From NCBI RefSeq assembly GCF_002831565.1, contig NZ_CP025096.1, positions 2,085,027 to 2,149,026 on the forward strand: a DNA stretch of 64,000 bases, written 5' to 3'. The DNA is from Spirosoma pollinicola (GTDB taxonomy: Bacteria; Bacteroidota; Bacteroidia; Cytophagales; Spirosomataceae). Both the position numbers and the translations under genes were made by a program. Positions 16,441-26,301 of this stretch are shown here, piece by piece; position 1 is the stretch's first letter, and each line of letters starts with the position of its first letter. The notes beneath the pieces were generated by a model. The model saw only the letters and a program-made list of their open reading frames with translations, was not told where the DNA came from and did no database searches.

Positions 16441-17873
16441 GGGGCTACCGAGTTTTTACCTCGTGAGAAAGAAATAATGGCTCCCAAAAGAACAAGGCTT
16501 GCCATAACCAGATAGGCGTAATGCATGCCCAGTAGCTGAGCGTTTGTTTCTTCGGGGTGAACGCCATTGGCCAATGCAAACCGGTTACGAGTGCTGTACC
16601 AAACGGCGGCTGCCAGGGCTATACCCACGACAAACCCCAGGTTACGCATAAAGGAAATCATGCTACTGGCAATACCCCGCTGGGCCAATGGAGCCGCATT
16701 GAGGGCGCTACTGCTGTTTGGCGACTGAAACAAACCGAAACCCAGACTGACCAGCGAACTCCGCCACACTACATCTTGCCAAGTCCAGCTGGTATCCAGA
16801 AAGGAAAAGGCGAAATAGCCACTGGCCGTAATCAGCAAACCAAAACTGGAGAGCCACCGGGTACTGACCCGGCTGGACAGATAGCCGCCTAAGGGAGCTA
16901 TAACACTCAATGTCAGCGGACCAGCCAGCAGAACGAGGCCAGCCTGAGCCGGATCTAGTTTTAGGAGTTGCTGCAGAAAGAACGGAATTACGAACAAGTT
17001 TCCGCCCGAGGCCAGAAAGCCACAGAAAGCCGCCAGAATAGCCATTGTAAACGGGCGCACCCGAAACAGACTTAGTCGCAGCATAGGATCACTAACCCGC
17101 ATTTCCCAGAAGAGAAAAGCGACCAGCAACACGGCCCCAACAGAAAGCAGCCCAATAACCAGCGGATTATCCCAACCGTAACGAGGTTCCGGACCAAATT
17201 CGATGGCTGTAAGCAAGGTTGTCACACCCACTAGAAACAACCCGGCTCCAACCAGGTCGAAGCGTTGACCTGTTACTTTGGGGCTTTCGGGCAGAATAGT
17301 CCAGGCTCGCCAGATTGCCAGCAAACCAATGGGGACGTTTACAAAAAAGATACTTGACCAGCCAAATTTACCAAGTAACAGCCCGCCAATAACGGGGCCG
17401 GCACTAGAACCCGCAGCCACTACTGAGCCCATGAGTCCCATGGCCTGACCGCGCTCCTTCGACGAAAATGCATCGCTTATAATAGCCGGACCAATGGCAT
17501 AAATCATTGAGGCACCTAACCCCTGAACGACGCGAAAAGCGACCAGCGACCATAAATTCCAGGCCAGCCCGCAAAGCAATGAGCCAAGCACGAAGACGCA
17601 AAAACCCGCGATGTACATCTGTCGGCGGCCCACCCAATCAGACAGTTTACCCATAATGAGCAACGTACTGGTTGTGGTGAGCAGGTAGCACAGCACAATC
17701 CATTCGACACTATCGCCCGCCTGTAATTCCCGTCGGATGGTTGGCAGGGCAATATTCACAATACTACTATCGAGCGTGGACATGAACGTGCCGAACATGA
17801 CCGTACCCAGTATAATCCATTTTTTTGGCGACGATACAGTAGCCGCTGGTACAGTTGGTGATGACACTGACAA
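16437..17873 (-). CDS. DHA2-type MFS drug exporter (EmrB/QacA family)
   Basis: This 478-residue protein has the 14-helix layout of DHA2 proton antiporters: TM1 with GTFMSTLDSSIVNIALPTIRREL (motif D1-like), the A motif LSDWVGRRQMY after TM2, and the C motif GSVVAAGSSAGPVIGGLL in TM5. Substrates are probably hydrophobic drugs or metabolites. No ATG lies near the N-terminus; a TAA is 9 nt upstream of the TTG at 17873, so the start is that TTG or the GTG at 17867. The stop codon lies inside the neighbouring repeat element, so the native C-terminus may have been altered. Confidence 0.92.
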   Translation of the reverse strand: MSVSSPTVPAATVSSPKKWIILGTVMFGTFMSTLDSSIVNIALPTIRRELQAGDSVEWIVLCYLLTTTSTLLIMGKLSDWVGRRQMYIAGFCVFVLGSLLCGLAWNLWSLVAFRVVQGLGASMIYAIGPAIISDAFSSKERGQAMGLMGSVVAAGSSAGPVIGGLLLGKFGWSSIFFVNVPIGLLAIWRAWTILPESPKVTGQRFDLVGAGLFLVGVTTLLTAIEFGPEPRYGWDNPLVIGLLSVGAVLLVAFLFWEMRVSDPMLRLSLFRVRPFTMAILAAFCGFLASGGNLFVIPFFLQQLLKLDPAQAGLVLLAGPLTLSVIAPLGGYLSSRVSTRWLSSFGLLITASGYFAFSFLDTSWTWQDVVWRSSLVSLGFGLFQSPNSSSALNAAPLAQRGIASSMISFMRNLGFVVGIALAAAVWYSTRNRFALANGVHPEETNAQLLGMHYAYLVMASLVLLGAIISFSRGKNSVAP

Positions 17874-17955
17874 ATCAGGTTAATTCTGAATCCTAACTTG
17901 TTAAATAAGTCGGTTGTTCAGCAATTCATTATCTTACAGAAGCAATCTAAACAGT

Positions 17956-18035
17956 ATGGAACACAGATTTTCAGGACCTATATGATATTTTAAGATCTTG
18001 ACAAATCAGACAGATCCTGAAAATCTGTGTTCCAT
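17956..18035. repeat. Inverted repeat in the divergent MFS/acetamidase spacer
   Basis: 21-nt arms (17956-17976, 18015-18035) are exact reverse complements with a 38-nt loop. The genes on both sides are transcribed away from it, so it cannot be a shared terminator. The right arm ends 18 nt before the acetamidase ATG and would fall in its leader. A regulatory site or an inserted repeat is likely. Confidence 0.75.
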
Positions 18036-18053
18036 CATTCTTCATACAACCTG

Positions 18054-19196
18054 ATGAAAACATCCCGACGCAGTTTTTTACAAAAAACGAGCCGAAACAG
18101 TTTAGCCCTTCTGTCAACAGGCGGTTTAACAGCTCAATCAATTCTTGACACAAAAACGTCCGGCATTAATGAGCCAGCCAGTAAGGCATCGGTCATCAAA
18201 CCCGATCATGTCGTTCGGTCGTTACCCGAAAATATGGTTTGGGGTTATTTTGGGGCCGATGTACCACCTGCCTATAAGGTAAAAGATGGTGATGTAGTCG
18301 AAATTCAAACGGTCAACCCATCGGGCGTGAGCCGGACAAATCCCGAAGAGTTTTATACCAAAAACAACCTGCCGCTCGATCAGCACGCGCAGGAAGTTAT
18401 TGCGATCCTCAAAAACGTAAAGCCCGAACCATCAGGTATTCGGGGGCATATGCTAACGGGACCCGTTTATATCGACGGCGCACAGCCCGGCGATAGCCTC
18501 GAAATTCGCATCCTTGACCTCACGTTTCCTGCCGGTTTTGGCGTTAACAGCGTGTGGCCGGGTGGGGGCGGTATTCCAGATGAAGTAAAGACCCGAGAAA
18601 CCTTCGTGTATCGTTACGATGCCAAACGTAAAATGGCCTTGCTCAAAGAAGGCCTCGAAATTCCGTTAAAGCCGTTTATGGGTGTTATGGCCCTGTCGCC
18701 CCCGCCCGACATGGGTCGACAGAGTTCGATTCCACCTAACTTTTTTGGCGGCAATCTGGACATCAAACATTTGGTAAAAGGCACGACCTTACACCTTCCG
18801 GTCTCCGTGCCGGGCGGGTTGTTCACTACCGGTGATGGACACGGTGCGCAGGGCAATGGCGAAGTAAGCGGTGTAGCCATCGAAACGGCCATTAACCTCA
18901 CGGTTAAATTCATTGTCCATAAAGGCAAAGCACTCAAGCAACCCCGTGCCGAAACGCCCACCCATTTCATTGCCGTCGGGCTTGATAAAGACCTGAATAA
19001 AGCCATGAAAAACGCCCTTTCCGAAGCCTGTGCGTTTATAAAAGATGAGTTGGGGTTCACCTTCAATGAAGCCCTTTCCATTGCCAGTACCGGCGTCGAT
19101 TTTGAGGTTAGCCAGGTTGTAGACCAGACCCTGGGCGTTCATGCCATGATACCCAAGTCAATATTTACGAAGAAGAAATTTGAGTATTGGACCTAA
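18054..19196 (+). CDS. Exported acetamidase/formamidase-family protein
   Basis: The 380-residue protein opens with a twin-arginine leader (KTSRRSFLQKTSRNSLALL) and continues with the acetamidase/formamidase pattern: ENMVWGYFGADVPPAYKVKDGD, TGPVYIDGAQPGDSLEIRIL, PGGLFTTGDGHGAQGNGEVSG. Known members hydrolyse short amides to acid and ammonia. The conserved DGHGAQGNGE patch is intact. Export and substrate are inferred. The ATG at 18054 places the twin Arg near the start; the frame is open from 18027 inside the inverted repeat. Confidence 0.88.
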   Translation: MKTSRRSFLQKTSRNSLALLSTGGLTAQSILDTKTSGINEPASKASVIKPDHVVRSLPENMVWGYFGADVPPAYKVKDGDVVEIQTVNPSGVSRTNPEEFYTKNNLPLDQHAQEVIAILKNVKPEPSGIRGHMLTGPVYIDGAQPGDSLEIRILDLTFPAGFGVNSVWPGGGGIPDEVKTRETFVYRYDAKRKMALLKEGLEIPLKPFMGVMALSPPPDMGRQSSIPPNFFGGNLDIKHLVKGTTLHLPVSVPGGLFTTGDGHGAQGNGEVSGVAIETAINLTVKFIVHKGKALKQPRAETPTHFIAVGLDKDLNKAMKNALSEACAFIKDELGFTFNEALSIASTGVDFEVSQVVDQTLGVHAMIPKSIFTKKKFEYWT

Positions 19197-19199
19197 TCC

Positions 19200-19237
19200 A
19201 ATGCGGGCGGTTTGCGGTGTAACAAACCGTCCGCATT
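19200..19237 (+). terminator. Hairpin after the acetamidase-like gene
   Basis: AATGCGGGCGGTTTG (19200-19214) and CAAACCGTCCGCATT (19223-19237) pair with one mismatch. Only a short T-rich stretch follows. Confidence 0.7.
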
Positions 19238-19254
19238 CCTTACTCTAAAATTCA

Positions 19255-19262
19255 TACCTTTG
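19255..19262 (+). promoter_or_regulatory. -7 promoter box of the AraC-family gene
   Basis: TACCTTTG matches TAnnTTTG exactly and is 21 nt before the ATG at 19284. It rules out the earlier in-frame ATG at 19212, which would lie upstream of the promoter. Confidence 0.6.
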
Positions 19263-19283
19263 AATTTTACAAATACGCTCATC

Positions 19284-20213
19284 ATGGAAACCACAACCGT
19301 CGATCAGTTTTATCAGCAGCTTACCAACAGCATTGACACTGATATACGGGATTTTCTTCCCGATGGCATAAACAGGGAGATTGGCCATTTCAATGTGTTC
19401 AGCATGGTGGAGCTGACCAAACGACTTCAGAAAAATCCGGTCATGCCCTATAACCGGAGGGCCTACTACAAGATCAGTCTGATTAGTGGTCGAAACCGGG
19501 CCGAATACGCCGATAAGGTGATTGACATTGAGAAAAACGCTCTCCTATTTGCTACGCCAAAAGTACCTTACCATTATTTGCCGCAGGACGACAACCAGAC
19601 CGGGCACTTCTGCATCTTTACCGACGAGTTTTTAATTCAGAGCAAAAGTGGTGTTGTCCTGGATGAGCTTCCAATTTTTAAGCCGGGCGGTTACCCCGTT
19701 TTTCAACTCACCGACGAAGATGCCGATGACATTGCCTATGTCTTCAAAAAAATGGAGAAGGAATTGGCCTCCGATTACGTCTACAAGTATGATTTACTGC
19801 GTAATTATGTGCTCGAACTAATCCATTACGGGCAGAAACTGCAACCCGCCACCTCGCTTTATCCATTGCATACCGCTTCGGCCCGCGTTTCATCGCTCTT
19901 TATTGAGCTATTGGAACGGCAGTTTCCCATTGAATCTCCCAATCAAAAGCTGGGTTTGCGTACGGCAAAAGATTACGCCAACCGGCTGTCTGTCCATGTG
20001 AACCATCTTAACAAAGTATTGAAAGAGAACACCGGCAAAACCACCACTGATATCATCAGCAGCCGGATTGTTCAGGAAGCCAAAATCCTGCTGAAACAGA
20101 CCGACTGGAACGTATCGGAAATTGCTTATAGCCTGGGTTTTGAAGAGGTTGCCCACTTTTCAAACTTTTTCAGAAAGCAAACGTCCCTCTCGCCGGTAGC
20201 CTTCCGGGCTTAA
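19284..20213 (+). CDS. AraC-family transcriptional regulator
   Basis: The 309-residue protein has an N-terminal cupin-like sensing region (about 40-150, with YKISLISGRNRAEY and FATPKVPYHYLPQDD) and a C-terminal pair of helix-turn-helix motifs: LSVHVNHLNKVLKENTGKT and VSEIAYSLGFEEVAHFSNFFRKQTSLSP, the classical AraC signature. It likely binds DNA as a dimer and responds to a small molecule. An SDR gene follows 103 bp downstream on the same strand and is the most likely target. The start is fixed by the -7 box. Confidence 0.93.
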   Translation: METTTVDQFYQQLTNSIDTDIRDFLPDGINREIGHFNVFSMVELTKRLQKNPVMPYNRRAYYKISLISGRNRAEYADKVIDIEKNALLFATPKVPYHYLPQDDNQTGHFCIFTDEFLIQSKSGVVLDELPIFKPGGYPVFQLTDEDADDIAYVFKKMEKELASDYVYKYDLLRNYVLELIHYGQKLQPATSLYPLHTASARVSSLFIELLERQFPIESPNQKLGLRTAKDYANRLSVHVNHLNKVLKENTGKTTTDIISSRIVQEAKILLKQTDWNVSEIAYSLGFEEVAHFSNFFRKQTSLSPVAFRA

Positions 20214-20316
20214 CCCCCTCGATTTGAATTTTGCAACGATCGGATTGATCTTTGCAAACTGCGCGCTTCCTTTATGACCGACCTTTGTTCCATCGAAATC
20301 ATAACAAAAACAACCG

Positions 20317-21096
20317 ATGGAAAATACAGTAATAGCAACCCGCACAAAAATTGCACTGGTTACCGGTGGAAGCCGGGGTTTAGGTAAAAACATGGCGCTA
20401 AGCCTGGCACAAAAAGGATTTGATGTCATTCTGACCTACCATAGCAAACAGGAAGAAGCACAGACTGTTGTTGCTCAGATTGAACAGATGGGCCGAAAGG
20501 CGGCTACCCTCCAACTCAATACCGGCGACGTAAAAAGCTTCGATGCGTTTTTTAGTCAATTAACCGGAGTCCTGTCTGCTACGTTTGACAGCGACCATTT
20601 CGACTTCCTAATCAATAATGCCGGCATTGCCGGTCGCTCGTCCATTGCCGAAACAACAGAATCGGTCTTTGACGAGTTAACGAACATTCACCTGAAAGGG
20701 GTCTTTTTTCTGACGCAGCAATCCCTGCCGCTGCTCAACGATGGTGGCCGCATTATTAACATCTCAACCGGCCTGACTCGTTTTACCACACCTGGTACGG
20801 CGGTTTATGCTTCTATGAAAGGGGCTATCGAAACGTTAACCATGTATCTGGCGAAGGAACTCGGGTCCCGAGGCATTGCCGTCAACATTGTAGCACCGGG
20901 AGCTATCGAAACCGATTTTGGCGGAGGCACAGTTCGCGACAATCCAGGCATTAACAAGCATATCGCTGAAATTACGGCCCTTGGGCGAGTTGGCCTTCCT
21001 GATGATATTGGCGGTGTTGTCGCCTTTCTATGTACCGAAGATGCCCGTTGGATTAATGCCCAGCGTATCGAAGTGTCAGGCGGCATGAATCTGTAA
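20317..21096 (+). CDS. Short-chain dehydrogenase/reductase (FabG-like)
   Basis: This 259-residue classical SDR has the cofactor motif TGGSRGLGKNM near 16-26, NNAG, catalytic Ser in ISTGLTRF, YASMK (Tyr, Lys), and the C-terminal FLCTEDARWINAQRIEVSGGM typical of FabG-like enzymes. NADP(H) preference is suggested by the Arg after the glycine motif. It sits downstream of an AraC regulator. The spacer contains GACCTTTG 49 nt upstream, a near match to the -7 box. Substrate unknown. Confidence 0.9.
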   Translation: MENTVIATRTKIALVTGGSRGLGKNMALSLAQKGFDVILTYHSKQEEAQTVVAQIEQMGRKAATLQLNTGDVKSFDAFFSQLTGVLSATFDSDHFDFLINNAGIAGRSSIAETTESVFDELTNIHLKGVFFLTQQSLPLLNDGGRIINISTGLTRFTTPGTAVYASMKGAIETLTMYLAKELGSRGIAVNIVAPGAIETDFGGGTVRDNPGINKHIAEITALGRVGLPDDIGGVVAFLCTEDARWINAQRIEVSGGMNL

Positions 21097-21106
21097 AAAG
21101 ACCAGC

Positions 21107-21541
21107 TTATTTTGCCGTCACCTGCACAACATACGTTCGAACAGTTTGCCCGGTACCAGCCTGATTCATGGGCTTGGTCGAAAAAACGACGTTTGCCGTT
21201 CCTACGGTGACACCTTTTATCTGAAAAACTGTTGGGCCTGTTTTGTTACGCGAAAGTGTATCGACAGCGGGGGCAAGTTGCTGCCGAGAAACTTCGACAA
21301 CCTCCTGATTATCTGAGGTTCCAGTTAACTCCGATCCACTATCGCCACGATCAGACAGGGAGATTTCTTTTATTTCACCAACCGAAACACGTAGTTTTTT
21401 CTGAGAACCACCTCCGGGTTGGCTGGAATGACTACAGGCAAACAGCCCGATCAGTAAACCGGCAAATACCATTGATTTTGCCGTAATTCTGCCTGCCTTT
21501 GACGGACAGGATTCTCGTTGGATTTTGCGCGTAGTAGCCAT
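21107..21541 (-). CDS. Small lipoprotein of unknown function
   Basis: The 144-residue product has a lipobox-like stretch (VFAGLLIGLFACSHSS, Cys near 36), preceded by a long basic n-region from the ATG at 21541. An alternative ATG near 21472 would give a more usual leader. The mature part is beta-rich with a GTANVVFSTKP segment, reminiscent of bacterial Ig-like or chagasin-type folds, but I cannot assign a family. It would be membrane-anchored in the periplasm or at the outer membrane. It converges on the SDR gene with a 10-bp gap. Confidence 0.65.
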   Translation of the reverse strand: MATTRKIQRESCPSKAGRITAKSMVFAGLLIGLFACSHSSQPGGGSQKKLRVSVGEIKEISLSDRGDSGSELTGTSDNQEVVEVSRQQLAPAVDTLSRNKTGPTVFQIKGVTVGTANVVFSTKPMNQAGTGQTVRTYVVQVTAK

Positions 21542-21661
21542 AACGGTTATAACTACCGGATAGCAGCAACGGTTTTAAATAGGGGTTAGTCTAGTATTTT
21601 TTTTAGACAGGATTACCGGGTTGTCAGGGTTTTCAATCAATAAAAACCCTGACATATACCT

Positions 21662-23326
21662 TTATTTTGCCGTTCTCCGGTAAAAAACGAAGCCATTTTC
21701 GGCACCCGTTTTCCGAACGTCGGGTAACGAATCGAGCAGGGTTGGCTCTTCGCTGGCTTTTCGGATAAACAGCACATCTTTGTCGATCCGACCACGCAGG
21801 AGCCATTCATCGTTATACTGATTCGGGTTCGTGACAGCGGGCTTCTTCGTATAAAAATAAGGTCCATAGCTGTGATAGCCATAGGTTTTCACATACACAT
21901 TCTGCCCTTCGGCCCGCTCGAAAAAACGCATTGCGGCATCCTGCGATATACCTTCAATCCGACCAATTAAAAACCAGAGAGTAAGGGTAATAAAGACAGC
22001 CATCCCCACAAAAAGCGTTAGGGAAGCCCGGACCGATTCGCGCAGATTATACCAGATAATGGCCAAAATCAATATCACAAAGAGCCAGACGCCGGGCAGA
22101 GCCTCCCAGCCTGTCCAGTTGATCTTCGCGTCCAGATTCCCCTGCGAAAATGCATCCTGATCGGCATACATCCTGACGATGTCCATGTGATTCGCCAGTA
22201 TGGGCATTGCAACAATGGCGACTACGTAGATGCCGCCAATTAGAATCAGGCCCGCCCGCATCCAGTTGTTAAACTGTATTTTTCGTTCCTCCAGTTGCAA
22301 GAGTGTCAGGGCAGCAAAGTAGGTCAGGGGAAAATAACAGAGCGACGAATAATGGACAATTTTAGACTGGACGATACTGAACAGCACCAGCACGACCCAG
22401 AACAAAATGAGCATCCATTTCCGAAACTCCCGCTGGTAGTTCCGTTCGATAAACAGGGGGCCAAATGCCCGAATCGCAAATATTGACGCCGGGAAACAGC
22501 CCACTAATAAAATGATGATGTGGTAACCGGGAAAGCCAACGTGACCGGCATCGGGTGTACTGAACAACCGGAAATTATAGGCCAGAAATTCCTGCATCAG
22601 AGCCGGTCCATGCAGGTAAATATCGAGGCCGTACCAGGCCAATGACACAACGGCAGCGGCTGCCGAGAAGGCAATAAACTGCACTGGCGAAATAAACCAC
22701 CGAAAGTGACTTAACATCCAATAAATGACCAGAACCAGACACACAATAAGGTAAGCAACGGGGCCTTTGGTCATAATGGCGAGGCCCAGTACAAAGCCGC
22801 CAAGCAGTATATAGGTCCACTCCCTTTTGGGCACAGTCATGGCACCGCCCAGCCGTTCGCGTTTCCAGGACGCAAAAATCAGGTTGACTAAGCCAATAAA
22901 GATAAACAGATTAAAAAATGGGTCGATAATACCCGATCGAAAGTACAAATGGGGCGTTACAGACCCCAGATAAGCCAATGCCCACAGCCAGCCGAAACGG
23001 TGACCGTGCAGTTTCTGGCCGAGGTTGTAGAGATAAACAAGGGTGATAACGCCACATACCGCATTGGGTAGTCGGGCCGAAAATTCATTGACACCAAACA
23101 GGTGCATCATGGTCGACTGGAACCAGAAAAATAACGGAGGTTTTTCGTAAAAAGGCTTAAAATCTATGTGCACGTGCAGATAATCACCAAGTACCATCAT
23201 TTCACGGGCGCATTCCGCAAAGTTGATTTCATCCCAGTCAAATAATCGAACGCCCCCCAAAAATGGAATAAAAAATAAGGCCCCAACAACGACCAGCACC
23301 AACGAATAAAAAAGTTTTTGATTCAT
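21662..23326 (-). CDS. ArnT-like family 39 glycosyltransferase
   Basis: This 554-residue polytopic protein fits the PMT/ArnT group, which transfers sugars from lipid-linked donors to envelope acceptors on the periplasmic side. The N-terminus has the diagnostic loop FDWDEINFAECAREM (acidic pair near 31-35) and FKPFYEKPPLFFWFQS, followed by SARLPNAVCG. About a dozen membrane helices are apparent and a short periplasmic C-terminal domain follows. Acceptor unknown; lipid A or a glycoprotein are possibilities. It is divergent from pgi, with about 137 bp between. Confidence 0.9.
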   Translation of the reverse strand: MNQKLFYSLVLVVVGALFFIPFLGGVRLFDWDEINFAECAREMMVLGDYLHVHIDFKPFYEKPPLFFWFQSTMMHLFGVNEFSARLPNAVCGVITLVYLYNLGQKLHGHRFGWLWALAYLGSVTPHLYFRSGIIDPFFNLFIFIGLVNLIFASWKRERLGGAMTVPKREWTYILLGGFVLGLAIMTKGPVAYLIVCLVLVIYWMLSHFRWFISPVQFIAFSAAAAVVSLAWYGLDIYLHGPALMQEFLAYNFRLFSTPDAGHVGFPGYHIIILLVGCFPASIFAIRAFGPLFIERNYQREFRKWMLILFWVVLVLFSIVQSKIVHYSSLCYFPLTYFAALTLLQLEERKIQFNNWMRAGLILIGGIYVVAIVAMPILANHMDIVRMYADQDAFSQGNLDAKINWTGWEALPGVWLFVILILAIIWYNLRESVRASLTLFVGMAVFITLTLWFLIGRIEGISQDAAMRFFERAEGQNVYVKTYGYHSYGPYFYTKKPAVTNPNQYNDEWLLRGRIDKDVLFIRKASEEPTLLDSLPDVRKTGAENGFVFYRRTAK

Positions 23327-23463
23327 TCAGCAATGTATGTAATGACAAAAAAGTACGTCTGCCTTCGAAAAAGTAAGCGCAAAAATAGCCGAAAAAAGAT
23401 TGCCGGGATTCACGATATTCGCGCCGACAAGTCGAATACCCAATTACCGCAACCCTGAAATTT

Positions 23464-25122
23464 ATGCTCGCCAATAATCGATTCACGAATTTACCGGCTT
23501 ATACACAGCTAAAAGCCCATTATGATAGCCTGAAAGACCGTCACCTTCGCGATATGTTTGCCGAAGACACAGAACGGTTTACCAAATTCACGCGCCAGTT
23601 CGAAGAGATCCTGCTCGACTTTTCCAAGAACCGCATCACCAGCGAAACCCTTGACTTACTGGAGCAACTAGCCGAACAGGCCAGCCTGACCGATGCGATC
23701 GGCAAGATGTTCTCGGGCGACAAAATTAACCGGACCGAAGACCGGGCCGTGCTGCACATCGCTTTACGGAACCGCTCAAATACGCCGATTCTGGTAGACG
23801 GAAAAGACGTAATGCCAGACGTAAACGACGTGTTGGCCCATATGAAATCGTTTACCGGGCGGATTCGGTCGGGTGAGTGGAAAGGGTATACCGGCGAGGC
23901 CATTACCGACGTGGTAAACATTGGCATTGGCGGGTCGGACCTTGGCCCCGTAATGGTTACCGAGGCCCTGAAGCCCTACGCCGATGACAAAAAACTGCGC
24001 GTACACTTTGTTTCCAACGTCGACGGTGTTCATATCTACGAAACGCTGCAAACCGTCCGGCCCGAAACAACACTGTTTCTGATTGCGTCGAAAACCTTCA
24101 CTACGCAGGAAACCATGACCAATGCCCAAACGGCGCGGCAGTGGTTTCTGGACACGGCTAAAGACGAAGCGGCTATTGCCAAACATTTTGCAGCCCTTTC
24201 GACGAACAAGAAAGACGTTGAGAAATTTGGCATCGACCCCGACAATATGTTCGGTTTCTGGGATTGGGTTGGTGGTCGCTACTCGCTCTGGTCGGCCATT
24301 GGGCTTTCCATAGCCCTATATGTTGGCTACGACAAGTTTGAAGAATTGCTGGATGGTGCGCATGCCATGGATAATCACTTCCGCGATACCCCTGCCGACC
24401 AGAACCTGCCCGTTATTCTGGCCCTGATGGGTATCTGGTATAACAATTTTTTCGGAGCGCAAACAGAAGCCATTCTCCCTTACGACCAATACATGCACCG
24501 CTTTGCGGCTTATTTCCAGCAGGGCGATATGGAAAGTAACGGCAAATCGGTTGATCGGGATGGTCAGCCAGTTGACTACCAGACGGGGCCAATTATCTGG
24601 GGCGAACCCGGCACCAACGGGCAGCACGCGTTCTACCAGCTTATTCATCAGGGAACAAAGTTAATTCCGTGCGATTTTCTGGCTCCGGCAGTTAGTCAGC
24701 GGCCCGTTGGCGAGCATCACAAAATTTTAATGGCTAATTATTTTGCCCAGACAGAAGCCCTGATGAATGGCAAAACGGAGCAGGAAGCAGCCGATGAATT
24801 ACGCAAATCAGGGAAGACTGAAGACGAGATTAAATTCCTGGCTCCTTTCAAAATGTTTTCGGGAAACCGCCCGACAAATTCGATCTTATTCAAAAAGCTA
24901 ACCCCCCGAACGCTGGGTAGCCTGATTGCTATGTATGAGCATAAAATCTTCGTTCAGGGCGTTATATGGGACATTTTCAGCTTCGACCAGTGGGGCGTCG
25001 AACTGGGCAAGCAACTCGCCAGCCGCATCCTGCCCGAGCTACAGGATGATGCGCCCGTTAATACCCACGATAGCTCAACGAATGGCTTAATGAACGCATT
25101 TAAATCTATGCGGAATGAGTAG
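23464..25122 (+). CDS. pgi: Glucose-6-phosphate isomerase
   Basis: Pgi interconverts glucose 6-phosphate and fructose 6-phosphate in glycolysis and gluconeogenesis. The 552-residue product is the long form of the family. Signatures include [66 protein letters not shown] (catalytic Glu), [15 protein letters not shown] (catalytic His) and a C-terminal [13 protein letters not shown] (catalytic Lys). All are intact. It is a single gene with a terminator 100 bp downstream. Confidence 0.98.
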   Translation: MLANNRFTNLPAYTQLKAHYDSLKDRHLRDMFAEDTERFTKFTRQFEEILLDFSKNRITSETLDLLEQLAEQASLTDAIGKMFSGDKINRTEDRAVLHIALRNRSNTPILVDGKDVMPDVNDVLAHMKSFTGRIRSGEWKGYTGEAITDVVNIGIGGSDLGPVMVTEALKPYADDKKLRVHFVSNVDGVHIYETLQTVRPETTLFLIASKTFTTQETMTNAQTARQWFLDTAKDEAAIAKHFAALSTNKKDVEKFGIDPDNMFGFWDWVGGRYSLWSAIGLSIALYVGYDKFEELLDGAHAMDNHFRDTPADQNLPVILALMGIWYNNFFGAQTEAILPYDQYMHRFAAYFQQGDMESNGKSVDRDGQPVDYQTGPIIWGEPGTNGQHAFYQLIHQGTKLIPCDFLAPAVSQRPVGEHHKILMANYFAQTEALMNGKTEQEAADELRKSGKTEDEIKFLAPFKMFSGNRPTNSILFKKLTPRTLGSLIAMYEHKIFVQGVIWDIFSFDQWGVELGKQLASRILPELQDDAPVNTHDSSTNGLMNAFKSMRNE

Positions 25123-25221
25123 CGCTCAGTTTCGGCTAACATTAAATTTCTACTCATCGCACACATTAAATTTTTGCTTTGAGTTACACTAGTTCAAAAC
25201 ATTGCTTGCAAATGGCCTGTT

Positions 25222-25258
25222 AATGGGGTGTAATCTAAATTACACCCCATTTTTTTTT
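25222..25258 (+). terminator. Strong terminator-like hairpin just before a barrel gene
   Basis: AATGGGGTGTAAT (25222-25234) and ATTACACCCCATT (25239-25251) form a perfect stem with a 4-nt loop and an eight-T tract. It ends 27 nt before the ATG at 25286, too close for a promoter to fit between. It either ends pgi transcripts or attenuates the barrel gene. Confidence 0.85.
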
Positions 25259-25285
25259 CTCACTCAACGATAAAAACGAAACGCT

Positions 25286-26182
25286 ATGAAACGGCAATTT
25301 TCACTTCTGGCCCTGGGCCTTATGGGAATCGGCATCGCGAATGCCCAGACAACAACCAATACGTACTCAACCACAAGTGCAACAGCTAATCCGACGTATA
25401 CCTCGCCGGTAACAACGGACAGCACGAATTCGATGAACAATGGTTCGATGAATAATGCGAACACAACGAACAATGGTTCGATGAACAACATGAATACAAC
25501 AACGCCAAACAGCACGTATTCGACTAACACGGCAACGCCAACGGATGGTACAACAACGACTACCACGACAAATTATAGCACAACAGACCGCCCGGAGCGC
25601 ATTAAGAATACGAAAGATTATAAAAACTTTGTATTTGGCATTTACGCGGGTTTGAACTCGACCAAGCTTAAAGGCGAAACAACGGGTGGCGACATTTCGG
25701 GGCGCATTGGCTACCAGGCAGGTTTCTTCGTGCGCGGTGGCGGTCGGCTTTTCGGTCAACTTGGCGCTGAATATTTTGCATCAAGTTCTAACTATTTTAC
25801 CAAAGGAGATGGTACTACGGCATCTCAGATTCAGGATCAGATCAATATTCAGTATGTTCAGATCCCTGTATACATTGGCTATAAATTGCTTGAATCAGAT
25901 CGGGGCATTTCGGCGATCCGTCTGCAAGTTGGTCTTGAGTATGCCAACCGTATCAATTCGAACAGCGGCAAATTTGATCTAAGCAATGCTGAGATCAAGA
26001 GCGGTACGTTCAATGGTTTAGGTCAACTTGGTTTTGACATTGGTCCCCTTCTTATTGATCTTACCTATCACTACGGTCTTAGCGATTCGATCAAAAATCC
26101 AACGAACGGCAACACGACGTCAACGGGCTTTAATGGTTCGGCTCGTCGTATCCTGAGTGCGAGTGTAGGCTTCAAATTCTAG
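25286..26182 (+). CDS. Outer-membrane beta-barrel protein with Asn/Thr/Ser-rich N-terminus
   Basis: The 298-residue protein has a signal peptide (RQFSLLALGLMGIGIANAQ), then about 85 residues made almost only of Thr, Asn, Ser and Met, including a DNA-level repeat (25435-25452 and 25468-25485, 33 bp apart). From about 112 a porin-family barrel follows (FVFGIYAGLNSTKLKGE, GRIGYQAGFFVRGGGR..., ending LSASVGFKF). It is a clear paralogue of the next gene in the barrel but not in the N-terminus. The polar region would project into periplasm or outside. Function unknown. Confidence 0.87.
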   Translation: MKRQFSLLALGLMGIGIANAQTTTNTYSTTSATANPTYTSPVTTDSTNSMNNGSMNNANTTNNGSMNNMNTTTPNSTYSTNTATPTDGTTTTTTTNYSTTDRPERIKNTKDYKNFVFGIYAGLNSTKLKGETTGGDISGRIGYQAGFFVRGGGRLFGQLGAEYFASSSNYFTKGDGTTASQIQDQINIQYVQIPVYIGYKLLESDRGISAIRLQVGLEYANRINSNSGKFDLSNAEIKSGTFNGLGQLGFDIGPLLIDLTYHYGLSDSIKNPTNGNTTSTGFNGSARRILSASVGFKF

Positions 26183-26202
26183 GACTTGTTAGTTCAAAAA
26201 GT

Positions 26203-26235
26203 AAAAGTCGCCTTTCAACGAGGGCGACTTTTTTG
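26203..26235 (+). terminator. Intrinsic terminator between the two barrel genes
   Basis: AAAGTCGCCTTTC and the opposite AGGGCGACTTT pair around aacg, followed by six T. The next ATG is 66 nt away, so the second barrel gene may have its own promoter in 26236-26301, though no TAnnTTTG is seen. Confidence 0.85.
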
Positions 26236-26301
26236 GTTTAATTCCCCAAACATTCACTATTGGTGAGGGGTTGTAATCGTAAATACTCAACGTGTTAAAT
26301 T

